From: Rhizobium terrae | GTDB taxonomy: Bacteria; Pseudomonadota; Alphaproteobacteria; Rhizobiales; Rhizobiaceae | Direction: 5' to 3' | Assembly (NCBI RefSeq): GCF_003425685.1 | Contig: NZ_QJKM01000005.1 | Coordinates: forward strand, 355,889-419,888 | Length of the DNA: 64,000 nt | In this document: piece by piece, positions 18,486 to 28,428 of the stretch | Layout: every line of letters begins with the position of its first letter | How positions within the stretch are numbered: the first letter of the stretch is position 1 | The notes under the pieces: model-generated | What the model was told of the DNA's origin: nothing | Database searches by the model: none | The model's input: the letters and a program-made list of their open reading frames with translations, nothing else | Translations under genes and position numbers: made by a program

Positions 18486-19484
18486 ATGAACCGCCTCCCG
18501 ATCCTTGGGCTTGCTCTTATTGCTCCCTTGGCCGCGCTTTTCACTACTCCCGCGCTGGCCCAGTCGCCGACGAAACTCCTCAATGCGTCCTACGACGTTT
18601 CGCGCGAGCTTTTCGCCGCCGAGAACGAGGCCTTCATCAAGAAAAACCCGGGCGTCACCATCGACCAGTCGCATGCCGGCACCTCGAAGCAGGCGCGCTC
18701 GATCGTCGAAGGCCTGGAAGCCGACGTGGTGACCTTCAACCAATCGACGGATATCGATTTCCTCGCCAAGAACGGCTTCGTTTCGAAGGACTGGACGAAG
18801 ACCTTCCCGAACAACGCCTCGCCCTTCTATTCCTTCCCGTCCTTCCTGGTGCGGGCCGGAAACCCGAAGAACATCAAGGACTGGGGCGATCTGGCGCGTG
18901 ACGACGTGCATGCCGTCTTCCCGAACCCGAAGACCTCGGGCAATGCCCGCTACACCTATCTGGCGGCTTATGCCTGGGCCCAGGAAGCCTACAAGGGCGA
19001 TGCGGAAAAGATCGAGGCCTATATCACCAAGATCTTCGACAACGTTCCGGTCTTCGACACCGGCGGCCGCGCCTCGACGACGACTTTCGTCGAGCGCCAG
19101 ACGGGCGACGTGCTGATCACCTTCGAAGCCGAGACCCGCGGCATCGTCAAGCAGTATGGCGCCGACAAGGTGACGAGCGTCATCCCGTCGGTCAGCCTGC
19201 TCGCCGAATTTCCAGTCGCCGTCGTCGACAAGGTCGCCAGGAAACACGGAACCGAGGCGCTTTCCAAGGCCTATCTCGACTTCCTCTACACGGAAGAGGG
19301 CCAGCGCATCGCCGCCCAGTTCGGCCATCGCGTCAACAACGAAAAGGTCGCTGGCGAATTCCGACAAGAGTTTCCGGCCATCCGCCTCGTGAAGGTGGAA
19401 GACACGTTCGGCGGCTGGGACAAGGTGCAGAAGGAGCATTTCGCTTCGGGCGGCACTCTCGACAAGCTCTACGGCAGCCGTTAA
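18486..19484 (+). CDS. Sulfate/thiosulfate ABC transporter substrate-binding protein
   Basis: Periplasmic protein of 332 aa. The signal peptide ends ALAQS (about residue 25). The mature part begins LLNASYDVSRELFAAENEAF and shows SHAGTSKQARSIVEGLEADVVTFNQSTDIDFL, the sulfate-binding SBP hallmark, and KTSGNARYTYLAAYAW. It delivers sulfate or thiosulfate to the CysTWA complex encoded directly downstream. The 96-base gap to the permease gene contains a strong hairpin (19513-19538). SbpA and CysP cannot be told apart here. Confidence 0.93.
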   Translation: MNRLPILGLALIAPLAALFTTPALAQSPTKLLNASYDVSRELFAAENEAFIKKNPGVTIDQSHAGTSKQARSIVEGLEADVVTFNQSTDIDFLAKNGFVSKDWTKTFPNNASPFYSFPSFLVRAGNPKNIKDWGDLARDDVHAVFPNPKTSGNARYTYLAAYAWAQEAYKGDAEKIEAYITKIFDNVPVFDTGGRASTTTFVERQTGDVLITFEAETRGIVKQYGADKVTSVIPSVSLLAEFPVAVVDKVARKHGTEALSKAYLDFLYTEEGQRIAAQFGHRVNNEKVAGEFRQEFPAIRLVKVEDTFGGWDKVQKEHFASGGTLDKLYGSR

Positions 19485-19512
19485 TCGGCAACCTGACGTC
19501 GCTTTTGATCTC

Positions 19513-19538
19513 GCCCGGCGGATTTTCATCCGCCGGGC
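19513..19538 (+). terminator. Hairpin at the sulfate binding-protein/permease junction
   Basis: GCCCGGCGGAT-TTTC-ATCCGCCGGGC is a perfect 11-bp stem. There is no long T-run after it, so it may act as a partial terminator or as a 3'-end protector for the binding-protein mRNA. Confidence 0.6.
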
Positions 19539-19580
19539 ATTGTCGTGCCGATATGGGCTGTGAGAAGAGGAAATGACCGC

Positions 19581-20402
19581 TTGAGACGCAATGTCCTGCC
19601 CGGATTACGCCTGTCGCTGGGTGTGACGCTGTTTTATGTCGGCCTGATCGTCGTGCTGCCGATCGCCGCACTCGTCTTCAAGGCGGCGAGCCTCGGCCCG
19701 GAGGATTACTGGCGGATCGTCTCCTCGGCCCGTGCGCTGGCGAGCTACCGGGTCACCGTGCTCGCGGCGCTGGGGGCCACGCTCTTCAACCTCTTCTTCG
19801 GCCTGGCGCTCGCCTGGGTGCTGGTGCGCTACCGCTTTCCCGGCTGGCGCCTCGTCGATGCGATGGTGGATCTCCCCTTCGCGCTGCCGACGGCGGTCGC
19901 AGGCATTTCGCTGACGGCGCTCTTTACCGCCAATGGCTGGTTCGGTTCCATCCTCGCCGATTTCGGCATCAAGGTCGCCTACACGCCGCTCGGCATCATG
20001 ATCGCCATGTGTTTTACCTCGCTGCCCTTCATCGTGCGCACCGTTCAGCCGGTTCTGGAGGATCTCGATCCGGCGCTGGAGGAGGCGGCGCAATCGCTCG
20101 GCGGCTCCGATTTCGCCATCTTCCGCAAGGTCATCCTGCCGCTTTTGACGCCCGCGCTGCTTGCCGGCGTGTCGCTCTCGTTTGCCCGCTGCCTCGGTGA
20201 GTTCGGAGCGATCATCTTCATCGCCGGCAACCAGCCCATGTCGACGGAAATCACCGCGCTCCTGATCTTCATCCGGCTTGAGGAATATGACTATCCGGCG
20301 GCTGCGGCGATTGCGTCTGTGCTGCTCATTACCGCCTTGGTGATGCTTGCGCTCACCAACTGGATGCAGTCGCGCGCCCTGCGCTATACGGTGAGGAGTT
20401 GA
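19581..20402 (+). CDS. cysT: Sulfate ABC transporter permease CysT
   Basis: Inner-membrane permease of about 273 aa with six hydrophobic segments. It shows DLPFALPTAVAGISLTALF and the coupling-loop EAA region LEEAAQSLGGSDFAIFRKVILPLLTPALLAG followed by RCLGEFGAIIFIAGN, all typical of CysT/CysU. No good ATG exists; the TTG at 19581, after AAGAGGAAA, gives the usual N-terminus, while a GTG at 19545 would add 12 residues. The cysW start follows the stop by 2 bases. Confidence 0.92.
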   Translation: MRRNVLPGLRLSLGVTLFYVGLIVVLPIAALVFKAASLGPEDYWRIVSSARALASYRVTVLAALGATLFNLFFGLALAWVLVRYRFPGWRLVDAMVDLPFALPTAVAGISLTALFTANGWFGSILADFGIKVAYTPLGIMIAMCFTSLPFIVRTVQPVLEDLDPALEEAAQSLGGSDFAIFRKVILPLLTPALLAGVSLSFARCLGEFGAIIFIAGNQPMSTEITALLIFIRLEEYDYPAAAAIASVLLITALVMLALTNWMQSRALRYTVRS

Positions 20403-20404
20403 TC

Positions 20405-21295
20405 ATGAGCGCAACCCGCACAGGCCGCAAACCGCCGCGCGTCGGCGATGCCCCCGTTTTCCGCCGCCTGCTGATCGGCATCGTGCTGGTCTTTGTCGCG
20501 CTTCTCATTCTCGCACCGCTCGTCATCATCGGCGTCGAGGCATTTTCCAAGGGCTGGGCGGTCTATCGCGATACGATCCTGCATCCGGACACGCAGCATG
20601 CCATCATGTTGACGGTGCTGGCGGCGCTCATCGCGGTGCCGGTCAATACCGCCTTCGGAGTGGCCGCCGCCTGGGCGATCACCAAGTTCGATTTCCGCGG
20701 CAGGCGTTTCCTGCTGGTGGTGATCGAAATCCCGTTCTCGGTATCGCCGATCGTCGCCGGGGTCGCCTATCTCTTCGTCTACGGCCTGCAGGGCATCTTC
20801 GGGCCGACGCTGGATGCATGGGATATCAAGATACTCTTCGCAATCCCCGGCATCATTCTCGCCTCGATGTTCGTCACGGCTCCCTTCGTCGCCCGCGAGC
20901 TGATTCCGCTGATGCAGGCACAGGGCCGCGATCTGGAAGAGGCGGCCACCTCGCTCGGCGCATCCGGCTGGCGCACTTTCCTTTCGGTCACCCTGCCGAA
21001 CATCAAATGGGCGCTGCTTTACGGCGTGGTGCTGTGCAACGCCCGCGTCATGGGCGAGTTCGGCGCGGTCTCGGTCGTTTCGGGCAATATCCGGGGGCAG
21101 ACCAACACGCTGCCGCTGCATATCGAGCTCCTCTATCACGACTACCAGGCGGCGGGCGCCTTCGCCTCCGCCTCGATCCTGGCGCTCATCGCCGTCTTCA
21201 CCATCATCGCCAAGGTGGCGCTGGAACGCCAGGGCGCAGGCCGTGTCCGCGCTTCTGACCCATCTGCCGCCAATCCTGCGGAGAAAGCCCTATGA
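20405..21295 (+). CDS. cysW: Sulfate ABC transporter permease CysW
   Basis: Permease of 296 aa. Family motifs are [57 protein letters not shown] in the coupling loop, and [36 protein letters not shown]. It forms a heterodimeric channel with CysT. The ATG at 20405 is preceded by GGAG. The stop codon overlaps the cysA start (ATGA). Confidence 0.94.
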   Translation: MSATRTGRKPPRVGDAPVFRRLLIGIVLVFVALLILAPLVIIGVEAFSKGWAVYRDTILHPDTQHAIMLTVLAALIAVPVNTAFGVAAAWAITKFDFRGRRFLLVVIEIPFSVSPIVAGVAYLFVYGLQGIFGPTLDAWDIKILFAIPGIILASMFVTAPFVARELIPLMQAQGRDLEEAATSLGASGWRTFLSVTLPNIKWALLYGVVLCNARVMGEFGAVSVVSGNIRGQTNTLPLHIELLYHDYQAAGAFASASILALIAVFTIIAKVALERQGAGRVRASDPSAANPAEKAL

Positions 21296-22314
21296 AAATC
21301 CGCCTCGACCACGTCGTCAAAACCTTCGAAACTTTCCGCGCCGTAAAAGACGTCTCGCTGGAGATCGAAAGCGGCGAACTGGTCGCGTTGCTCGGGCCGT
21401 CCGGCTCCGGCAAGACGACCATCTTGCGCATGGTCGCCGGGCTCGAATATTCGGATGGCGGTCAGATCTACTTCGGCGATCAGGACGCAACCGACATTCC
21501 GGTGCGCGACCGCGGCGTCGGTTTCGTCTTCCAGCACTACGCGCTCTTTCCGCACATGACGGTTGCGGAAAACATCGCCTTCGGCATGAAGGTCTCGAAG
21601 GTGAAACGCGAGAAGGCGGCGATCGAGGCGCGCGTCGCGGAACTGCTGCGGCTGGTGCGACTGGAGAACCTCGGCGGCCGTTTCCCCGCACAGATTTCCG
21701 GCGGCCAGCGGCAGCGTGTGGCGCTGGCCCGGGCGCTTGCGGTCGATCCCAAGGTCCTGCTGCTCGACGAGCCGTTCGGTGCGCTCGACGCCAACGTGCG
21801 CCGCGACCTGCGCCGGTGGCTGCGCGAGATCCATTCCGAACTCGGCATCACCACGCTGTTCGTCACCCACGACCAGGAAGAGGCGCTGGACCTTGCCGAC
21901 CGTGTGGTGATCCTGAAAGACGGGCAGATCGTCCAGCAGGGCACACCGCAGGAGGTCTGCCGCGATCCGAAATCCGCCTTCGTGATGAAGTTCCTGGGCG
22001 ACGCCAATGTCATCGCGGCGGAAGTGCGCGACGGCAAGGCCTATGCCAGCGGGGCGACGATCGCCGTGTCCGGTCTCGCGGACGGCAAGGCGGAGCTTTA
22101 TGCGCGTCCAGCCGATCTCGACTGGTCGCTGCAGGGGCCGGGCATTCCGGCCAGCATTACCCGCGTCCTCGACCGGCCGGACGGAAGGCGGGTGCTGGCG
22201 ACGGTGGAAACCGGCGAGCACCTGGAATTCGACGTCGAGCCAGAGCGGGCGGTAAAGGCCGGCGACGGGGGTTTCGTGACGCTGAGGCGGGCCAAGGTGT
22301 TTGCGATCGGGTGA
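21292..22314 (+). CDS. cysA: Sulfate ABC transporter ATP-binding protein CysA
   Basis: ATPase of 340 aa. Walker A is GPSGSGKTT, the Q-loop is [12 protein letters not shown], the signature is [15 protein letters not shown], and Walker B is [16 protein letters not shown], with the H-loop VTHDQEEAL. The C-terminal 100 residues form the TOBE-type regulatory domain ([18 protein letters not shown]). It is the last gene of the sulfate operon and converges with the DNA glycosylase gene. Confidence 0.95.
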   Translation: MKIRLDHVVKTFETFRAVKDVSLEIESGELVALLGPSGSGKTTILRMVAGLEYSDGGQIYFGDQDATDIPVRDRGVGFVFQHYALFPHMTVAENIAFGMKVSKVKREKAAIEARVAELLRLVRLENLGGRFPAQISGGQRQRVALARALAVDPKVLLLDEPFGALDANVRRDLRRWLREIHSELGITTLFVTHDQEEALDLADRVVILKDGQIVQQGTPQEVCRDPKSAFVMKFLGDANVIAAEVRDGKAYASGATIAVSGLADGKAELYARPADLDWSLQGPGIPASITRVLDRPDGRRVLATVETGEHLEFDVEPERAVKAGDGGFVTLRRAKVFAIG

Positions 22315-22320
22315 GCGGTC

Positions 22321-22342
22321 GGCGGGTGCCTCTTCACCCGCC
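22321..22342. terminator. Shared hairpin between convergent cysA and DNA glycosylase genes
   Basis: GGCGGGTG-CCTCTT-CACCCGCC is a perfect 8-bp stem, 6 bases after the cysA stop and overlapping the last codons of the convergent gene. It lacks a T-run, so efficiency is uncertain. Confidence 0.4.
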
Positions 22343-23458
22343 TGAAAGTTCGAACGCTTCCGTCGCCAGCACCTCTCCGTTGACGACCAGCTCGACGACA
22401 TGTCGGCCGGGATAATGTATGCGGGTCGTGAAGTCGCGGATGGCGCGGCTGATCGAAAGCGCGCAGGCTGCGCCGGGCGCCAGTGTCAGTTCTTTCCATT
22501 TGAAGACCTTCTTCGACGTGCCGCCGGCCTTCTTCACGTAGTGGACGGCGTAGTCGATGACGAGCTTCTGCGGCTCGGCGGCGGTGGACGTCAGTCCCAT
22601 GCCGATCTTCACCGCGCCGCCGAGCTTCAGCGACGAGGGCGTTACGGTGAAGGCGTCGACCTTTACCTCCGCCTTGTGGCCGGCGCCGAAGAGATGGAGG
22701 GCGCGGGTATCGCCCTTCTTGATCAGGGTGCGGAGCGCCTGTTTCATGATCCAGGCCGTGCGCGGGTCGTTCGGGTCCCAATGAGCGATCCTGTCGAAAA
22801 CCCAGGCGGGATGGTCCTTGGTGATGTCGTTCAGGTGGTTGGCGACGGATTTGCGGACGTAGAGGCTCGGGTCGCTTTTCAGGTTTTCGAGGATCGCAGC
22901 GGCCGGCGAGGGATCGGCGATCAGTTCCCTGAGCTGGAAGGACCAAGGCAGGCGCGGACGGCAGCCTTCGCTCGCAAGCCGGCGCACATGCTCGTTTTCG
23001 TCCTTCGACCAGCGCTCCATCACGGCGAGCGTACGGGACAGGTCCTTCAACAGGAAATGCCGCACGGCGAATTCCGACGAGCCGAAACGGGTAAAATAGG
23101 CCAGGGCGTCCATCGAAAGGTCGAAATGGTCCTGACCGTAAAGCGCCACATATTCCGGCAGGACCATGGAGGCGAAGCCGTGGTTGATGCGGGGCGCCAG
23201 CTCCCGGAGGATTTCGAGATTGGTCGCGAAGCCGCCCGGCAGCACTTCGTGGTAGGCGAGGGCGATCTGGCGCAGCCGCTGCATGATGCTGAGATCATCA
23301 AGATCGTTCGAGGCGAGCGCCAAAAAGCGTTCGCCACCGAAGCCGGGATGGATGGCTGTCGTCTCCACCGCGAAATGCCTGAGGCGGTCGCGGTTGAAGA
23401 TTTCCTTGAGCAGCGGGGCGGCTTCGGTCTCGGCCATGGGATCCATCTGAATGTTCAT
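22334..23458 (-). CDS. AlkC/AlkD-type DNA alkylation repair protein with C-terminal Ig-like domain
   Basis: Protein of 374 aa. The first about 250 residues are helical HEAT-like repeats of the AlkC/AlkD superfamily, including AHWDPNDPRTAWIMKQALRTLIKKGD and DPSLYVRKSVANHLND, a DNA-glycosylase hallmark. The last about 115 residues are beta-rich (VDAFTVTPSSLKLGGAVKIG, FKWKELTLAPG, HYPGRHVVELVVNGE) and look like the Ig-like domain known from AlkC. Members excise N3-methylated purines without flipping the base. The ATG at 23458 was chosen from the MNIQMD start; the frame remains open further upstream but lacks support. Confidence 0.85.
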   Translation of the reverse strand: MNIQMDPMAETEAAPLLKEIFNRDRLRHFAVETTAIHPGFGGERFLALASNDLDDLSIMQRLRQIALAYHEVLPGGFATNLEILRELAPRINHGFASMVLPEYVALYGQDHFDLSMDALAYFTRFGSSEFAVRHFLLKDLSRTLAVMERWSKDENEHVRRLASEGCRPRLPWSFQLRELIADPSPAAAILENLKSDPSLYVRKSVANHLNDITKDHPAWVFDRIAHWDPNDPRTAWIMKQALRTLIKKGDTRALHLFGAGHKAEVKVDAFTVTPSSLKLGGAVKIGMGLTSTAAEPQKLVIDYAVHYVKKAGGTSKKVFKWKELTLAPGAACALSISRAIRDFTTRIHYPGRHVVELVVNGEVLATEAFELSGG

Positions 23459-23499
23459 GGTTTGTTTTCTTGTTATTCGACTCGGATCAGGCCGGCAAG

Positions 23500-23539
23500 G
23501 ATAAAAGAAAACCGGCCGGAGCGGCGTGCCCCGGCCGGT
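23500..23539 (-). terminator. Rho-independent terminator of the succinate-semialdehyde dehydrogenase gene
   Basis: On the minus strand, ACCGGCCGG and CCGGCCGGT (23531-23539 with 23511-23519) form a perfect 9-bp stem with an 11-base loop. It is followed by TTTTCTTTTATCC. Confidence 0.8.
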
Positions 23540-23565
23540 GTCAGGCAATTCGCGAATGACTGCGA

Positions 23566-25002
23566 TCAGCTCATCTGGCTGACGAAGCGGGTTTCCAGAT
23601 AGGCTTCGGTGGCTTCCGAGCCGCCTTCGGTGCCGTAGCCAGAGTCCTTGATGCCGCCGAAGGGCACTTCCGGAAGGGCGAGGCCGTTGTGGTTGATGGT
23701 CAGCATGCCGGCTTCCACCTGGCGGCTGAGGGCGTGCGCCGTCCTGACCGAACTGGTGAAGGCATAGGATGCAAGGCCGAAAGGCAGGCGGTTTGCCTCT
23801 TCCACGGCATCTTCATAATGCGAGAAGCGGTTGATGATGGCGATCGGGCCGAAGGGCTCGTCGTTCATGATCCTGGACGAGATCGGCGCGTCGGTGATGA
23901 CGGTCGGCTCGAAGAAATAGCCCTTGTTGCCGATGCGCTTGCCGCCGGTCTTCAGTTCGGCGCCGCTCGACACGGCGTCGTGCAGCAGGTCTTCCATGGC
24001 GGGAATGCGGCGCTCGTTGGCGAGCGGCCCCATGGTGACGCCGTCTTCCAGGCCGTTGCCGACCTTGAGCGCCCGTGCGGCCTTGATGAAGCCTTCCGTG
24101 AACTTGTCGGCGACGCCGTCCTGCACCAGGAAGCGGGTCGGTGCGACGCAAACCTGGCCGGCATTGCGGAATTTCGCCAGCGCGGTGACTTCGATCGCCT
24201 TCTCAAGATCGGCATCGTCGAAGATCATCACCGGCGCATGGCCGCCGAGTTCCATCGTGGCGCGTTTCATGTGCTTGCCGGCGAGCGCGGCGAGATGCTT
24301 GCCGACCGGCGTGGAGCCGGTGAACGACATCTTGCGGATGACCGGATGGGCGATCAGGTATTCGGAGATTTCAGCGGGCGTGCCATAGACGAGGCCGACG
24401 ACCCCGGCCGGAACGCCGGCATCGACGAAGGCGCGGATCAGTTCGGACGGCGAGGCCGGGGTTTCTTCTGGCGCCTTGACGATGATCGAGCAGCCGGTGG
24501 CGAGCGCTGCGGAAAGCTTGCGAACGACCTGGTTCAGCGGGAAGTTCCAGGGCGTGAAGGCGGCGACCGGGCCGACCGGCATCTTGATCGCCATCTGCTG
24601 CACGCCGCCGAAGCGGGCCGGGATGATCTGGCCATAGGTGCGGCGGGCTTCTTCGGCGAACCAGTCGATCGTGTCGGCGGCGCCCATGACTTCCATCCTC
24701 GATTGGGCGAGCGGTTTGCCCTGTTCGCGGGTCATCATGTAGGCGATCGGCTCGACCCGGGAACGCAGCAGGTCGGCGGCCTTGCGCATCAGCTTCGAAC
24801 GGTCGAAGGGCGAAGTGTCGCGCCAGACCTTGAAGCCTTTTTCGGCGGCCTCGAGAGCGAGGTCGAGATCCGCCTTGCGGGCGTGGGCGATCTTGCCGAT
24901 CACCTCTTCCGTTGCCGGATCGACGACCGGAATGGTCTCGCCGCCGATGGCATCGCGCCATTCGCCGTTGATGAAAAGCTTGACGTCGGGATAGGTCTGC
25001 AT
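23566..25002 (-). CDS. gabD: NAD(P)-dependent succinate-semialdehyde dehydrogenase
   Basis: Aldehyde dehydrogenase of 478 aa. It has [22 protein letters not shown], the catalytic Glu in [18 protein letters not shown] and the nucleophilic Cys in [14 protein letters not shown], the form usual for GabD-type enzymes. It would oxidise succinate semialdehyde to succinate in GABA catabolism; a related semialdehyde is possible. The start at 25002 ([15 protein letters not shown]) was preferred over an upstream ATG in the same frame because it matches the family. It has its own terminator, so it is likely monocistronic. Confidence 0.9.
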   Translation of the reverse strand: MQTYPDVKLFINGEWRDAIGGETIPVVDPATEEVIGKIAHARKADLDLALEAAEKGFKVWRDTSPFDRSKLMRKAADLLRSRVEPIAYMMTREQGKPLAQSRMEVMGAADTIDWFAEEARRTYGQIIPARFGGVQQMAIKMPVGPVAAFTPWNFPLNQVVRKLSAALATGCSIIVKAPEETPASPSELIRAFVDAGVPAGVVGLVYGTPAEISEYLIAHPVIRKMSFTGSTPVGKHLAALAGKHMKRATMELGGHAPVMIFDDADLEKAIEVTALAKFRNAGQVCVAPTRFLVQDGVADKFTEGFIKAARALKVGNGLEDGVTMGPLANERRIPAMEDLLHDAVSSGAELKTGGKRIGNKGYFFEPTVITDAPISSRIMNDEPFGPIAIINRFSHYEDAVEEANRLPFGLASYAFTSSVRTAHALSRQVEAGMLTINHNGLALPEVPFGGIKDSGYGTEGGSEATEAYLETRFVSQMS

Positions 25003-25322
25003 GAGATCCACTTTCGGTTTGAAAATCGCGGAGGGTGGGCCAAAAGGCACCCCAAGGGCGCAGTTGGGCCGCCGGCAGATGCGCGGAGAATTCCGGTGCC
25101 TGAGTTAGGATATCTGGCACCGGTAATCAACGCCGTATGCGCTGTTAAAGCGAATTTTGTGCGTTAAAGCTGCCTCGGGGATGCGGCGGCGTGACCGTGC
25201 TGCGCGGGCGGCGGTGGATCCAATTTTTTTCCGGCTGAATGTCGGATCGCCGAAAGCTCCTGCGTCTTTAAGGCATGGCCGCGGTCGGCGGCCTCGTAAC
25301 CAGGATGAAAGGGAGAACTGCA
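25003..25322. other. Intergenic region upstream of gabD with an inverted repeat and a direct repeat
   Basis: No gene is visible in these 320 bases. CCGGTGCC (25093-25100) and GGCACCGG (25116-25123) form a dyad with a 15-base centre. GTTAAAGC occurs at 25144-25151 and 25163-25170, about two helical turns apart. Both could bind regulators of either divergent gene. Confidence 0.4.
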
Positions 25323-25796
25323 ATGGCGAAGAACACGATATGCTTATGGTTCGACAAGGATGCCGAGGAGGCTGCCCGCTTCTACGCCGAAACTTTTCCG
25401 GATAGCGCGGTCGGCGCCGCAATACGCGCGCCCGGCGATTATCCGGACGGCAAGCAAGGAGATGTACTCGTTGTGGAGTTCACCGTTGCGGGCGTTCCGT
25501 GCATCGGGCTGAATGGCGGCCCGACTTTCAAGCACAACGAAGCTTTTTCCTTCCAGATTTCGACCGAGGACCAGGAAGAGACCGATCGGTACTGGAACGC
25601 CATCGTCGGCAATGGCGGTCAGGAAAGCGAATGCGGCTGGTGCAAGGACAAATGGGGCATCTCGTGGCAGATCACGCCGCGTGTGCTCATGGAGGCCATG
25701 TCGGCCGGTGGCGCTGAAGCAAAGCGCGCCTTCGACGCGATGATGAAGATGCAGAAGATCGACGTCGCGGCGATCGAAGCCGCCCGGCGCGGTTAG
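25323..25796 (+). CDS. VOC-superfamily PhnB-like protein
   Basis: Protein of 157 aa in the glyoxalase/bleomycin-resistance (VOC) fold, PhnB or 3-demethylubiquinone-methyltransferase-like subgroup. Visible motifs are LWFDKDAEEAARFYAETFPDS, the central GIPCIGLNGGP-type strand and the C-terminal CGWCKDKWGISWQITPRVL followed by a short helical tail. The biochemical role of this subgroup is unknown. The ATG at 25323 follows GGGAGAA. It begins a run with GST and SRPBCC genes, suggesting a small detoxification group. Confidence 0.85.
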   Translation: MAKNTICLWFDKDAEEAARFYAETFPDSAVGAAIRAPGDYPDGKQGDVLVVEFTVAGVPCIGLNGGPTFKHNEAFSFQISTEDQEETDRYWNAIVGNGGQESECGWCKDKWGISWQITPRVLMEAMSAGGAEAKRAFDAMMKMQKIDVAAIEAARRG

Positions 25797-25918
25797 GAGA
25801 AACGGTCCTCGGCAGACTTCGGTCGCTCCGGGAGGCGGGCCAGCCTGCGCCTGCCTCCGGGCATTCCCGTCGAAATGGGCGGCCATCGAAACAGGGTGCA
25901 GGAGAGGAGGGTACCAGC

Positions 25919-26563
25919 ATGATCACCGTATATGGGGAAGGGAGAGGGTTTAGGGTCGTCTGGCTGCTGGAGGAAATGGGCCTGCCATACCGGTTGAGGC
26001 GGGTGGACCTGATCGCCGGCGTCGAGCACGACACGGAGTTTCTGGCCATCAACCCAGCCGGGTTCATCCCGGCGCTTCGGGATGGCGACGTCACCATGGT
26101 CGAGTCGATTGCGATCATGGAATACCTGATGGCCCGCTACGGGCCGACGCCGCTCGCGCCGCAGCCGTCCGATCCCGCTTTCCCCGCCTACCAGCAGTTC
26201 CTTCATCTCGGCGAAGCGGGGCTGGCAGCCTCCATGTATTTCGTCTCCGGCGCCCGCAATCTCGCGCCCGAGGCCGAGCGGCACAACTGGAGCGCCGGTC
26301 AGGCACTGGATGTATTCGAGAGCCGGCTGGGCCTGGTGACGCGGCAGCTCGCGCTTTCGCCTTATCTTGCCGGCGAGACATTCACGGCGGCGGACATTTC
26401 GGTGACCTACGCGCTGGAAATGGCGCGCAGGAACGTGGGCTTTGCCTTTGGCGAGGCTGAACGCGCCTATGTGGCACGGACCACCGGCCGCGAGGCCTAC
26501 AGGCGGGCGATGGAGATCTGTATGGACACAAAGGCCTGGAACGAAAAAGCGTCGAGGCTTTGA
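25919..26563 (+). CDS. Glutathione S-transferase family protein
   Basis: GST of 214 aa. The N-terminal thioredoxin-like domain includes MITVYGEGRGFRVVWLLEEMGLPYRLRRVDL, the cis-Pro region NPAGFIPALRDGD and the ESIAIMEYL glutathione-binding Ser/Glu. The C-terminal helical domain has SPYLAGETFTAADISVTYAL. The usual catalytic Ser/Tyr position near residue 8-10 reads GRGFRVVW, so the catalytic residue is unclear. The substrate is unknown. Confidence 0.88.
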   Translation: MITVYGEGRGFRVVWLLEEMGLPYRLRRVDLIAGVEHDTEFLAINPAGFIPALRDGDVTMVESIAIMEYLMARYGPTPLAPQPSDPAFPAYQQFLHLGEAGLAASMYFVSGARNLAPEAERHNWSAGQALDVFESRLGLVTRQLALSPYLAGETFTAADISVTYALEMARRNVGFAFGEAERAYVARTTGREAYRRAMEICMDTKAWNEKASRL

Positions 26564-26581
26564 AACCTAAGGAGAAAATCG

Positions 26582-27073
26582 ATGGATAAAAGAATGAGTG
26601 ACAGCCACACGGCGGTCGAACGGAGATCGGAACGCGAACTCGCCGTGACGCGGACCTTCGACGGTCCGGTCCAACTCGTGTTCGACGCCTGGACCACGCC
26701 CGAACTGTTCAAGCAGTGGTGGGCGCCGAAATCGAGCGGCGTTCCCCTGCTTTCCTGCGAGATGGATGTTCGCACCGGAGGCGGCTATCGCATCGCGTTT
26801 GGACATGACGCCGATAGCTCCATGGCCTTTTTCGGCAAATATCTCGAAGTGTCGCCGTCTTCGCGTCTGGTCTGGACCAATGACGAAGGCGATGAGGGCG
26901 CCGTCACGACGGTTACCTTCGAGGAAGAGGACGGCAGGACGCTGCTGGTCCTGCATGAACTCTATCCTTCCAGGGAAGCGTGCGACGAGTCCTGCGCTGG
27001 CATGGAAGGCGCGATGCCCGAGCAGTTCGGGCAGTTGGACGAACTTCTCATCACGTTGCGCGCAAGCGCGTGA
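26582..27073 (+). CDS. SRPBCC (AHSA1/START-like) domain protein
   Basis: Protein of 163 aa. It shows ELAVTRTFDGPVQLVFDAWTTPELFKQWWAPK, DVRTGGGYRIAFG, YLEVSPSSRLVWTND and TVTFEEEDGRTLLVLHE, the pattern of the AHSA1 group of hydrophobic-ligand-binding folds. The function is unassigned. It follows the GST gene by 18 bases and probably shares its transcript. Confidence 0.88.
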   Translation: MDKRMSDSHTAVERRSERELAVTRTFDGPVQLVFDAWTTPELFKQWWAPKSSGVPLLSCEMDVRTGGGYRIAFGHDADSSMAFFGKYLEVSPSSRLVWTNDEGDEGAVTTVTFEEEDGRTLLVLHELYPSREACDESCAGMEGAMPEQFGQLDELLITLRASA

Positions 27074-27081
27074 ACAAATAA

Positions 27082-27107
27082 GCCCGGCGCGCTGATAGCG
27101 GCCGGGC
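27082..27107. terminator. Bidirectional terminator between convergent genes
   Basis: GCCCGGC (27082-27088) and GCCGGGC (27101-27107) form a 7-bp stem. On the minus strand the stem is followed by TTATTTGTT, so it mainly fits the acyl-CoA dehydrogenase transcript. Confidence 0.6.
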
Positions 27108-27136
27108 CGATTTGCCGAAGAGGCGAAACGCTCTTC

Positions 27137-28312
27137 TCAGAAAAACGCCTGAATACCCGTCTGCGCGCGGCCGAGGATGAGCGCGTGGACGTCGTGCGTG
27201 CCTTCGTAGGTGTTGACCGTTTCCAGGTTCTGCGAATGGCGCATGACGTGGAATTCGATCTGGATGCCGTTGCCGCCGTGCATGTCGCGGGCTGCCCGAG
27301 CGATGTCCAGCGCCTTGCCGCAGTTGTTGCGCTTGACGATGGAGATCATTTCCGGCGCCATCCTGTGCTGGTCCATGAGCTGGCCGACGCGCAAGCTGCC
27401 CTGCAGCCCGAGGGCGATTTCGGTCTGCATGTCGGCGAGCTTCTTCTGGTAGAGCTGCATGCCGGCGAGCGGCTTCCCGAACTGCTTACGATCGAGGCCA
27501 TATTGGCGGGCGCGGAACCAGCAGTCTTCCGCAGCGCCCATGACGCCCCAGGAAATGCCGTAACGGGCGCGGTTGAGGCAGCCGAAGGGTCCCTTGAGGC
27601 CGGAAACGTTCGGAAGGAGCGCGTCTTCCGACACTTCGACACCGTCGAGAACGATTTCGCCGGTGATCGAGGCGCGCAGCGACAGCTTGCCGCCGATCTT
27701 GGGCGCGGAGAGGCCCTTCATGCCCTTTTCCAGCACGAAGCCGCGGATTTCGTTGTTATGGGCTTCCGATTTCGCCCAGACGACGAAGACATCGGCGATC
27801 GGGGCGTTGGAAATCCACATCTTGGAGCCGCGCAGGCGATAACCGCCCTCGATCTTCTCGGCACGGGTCTTCATGCCGCCGGGATCCGAGCCGGCGTCCG
27901 GCTCGGTCAGGCCAAAACAGCCGATCAGGTCGCCTGAAATGAGGCCGGGCAGGTACTTCTTTTTCTGCTCGTCGGAGCCGTAGGCATAGATCGGGTAGAT
28001 GACCAGCGAGGACTGGACGCTCATCATCGAACGGTAGCCAGAATCGATGCGCTCGATCTCGCGGGCGACGAGGCCGTAGGCGACATAGGAGGCGTTGGCG
28101 GCGCCGTATTCTTCCGGGAGGGTGACGCCGAGCAGGCCGGTCTGGCCCATCAGCTTGAAGAGGCCTGCATCGGTCTGTTCGTCAAGATAGGCTTCCTGGA
28201 CGCGCGGCAGCAGTTCGGACTTGGCGAAGGCGGCGGCGGAGTCGCGGATCATCCGTTCGTCTTCGGTCAGCTGGTCGTCGAGAAGAAAAGGGTCGTTCCA
28301 GGAAAAGGCCAT
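27137..28312 (-). CDS. gcdH: Glutaryl-CoA dehydrogenase (acyl-CoA dehydrogenase family)
   Basis: Flavoprotein of 391 aa. Typical GCDH features are [74 protein letters not shown] and the catalytic Glu in [17 protein letters not shown]. It oxidises and decarboxylates glutaryl-CoA to crotonyl-CoA in lysine and tryptophan breakdown, passing electrons to ETF. It is divergent from a LysR gene with 116 bases between them, the usual arrangement for regulated acyl-CoA dehydrogenases. Confidence 0.92.
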   Translation of the reverse strand: MAFSWNDPFLLDDQLTEDERMIRDSAAAFAKSELLPRVQEAYLDEQTDAGLFKLMGQTGLLGVTLPEEYGAANASYVAYGLVAREIERIDSGYRSMMSVQSSLVIYPIYAYGSDEQKKKYLPGLISGDLIGCFGLTEPDAGSDPGGMKTRAEKIEGGYRLRGSKMWISNAPIADVFVVWAKSEAHNNEIRGFVLEKGMKGLSAPKIGGKLSLRASITGEIVLDGVEVSEDALLPNVSGLKGPFGCLNRARYGISWGVMGAAEDCWFRARQYGLDRKQFGKPLAGMQLYQKKLADMQTEIALGLQGSLRVGQLMDQHRMAPEMISIVKRNNCGKALDIARAARDMHGGNGIQIEFHVMRHSQNLETVNTYEGTHDVHALILGRAQTGIQAFF

Positions 28313-28428
28313 GGGGAGCAGTCCTCCGCTTTTGAGCTAGGCAATTTGAAGTTTGAAGAATTATCGCGAGCCACGCGCGAAGAGCAAGCACCGTTTACTC
28401 ATCCGGCCATGATCTATAGTAATAGGCC

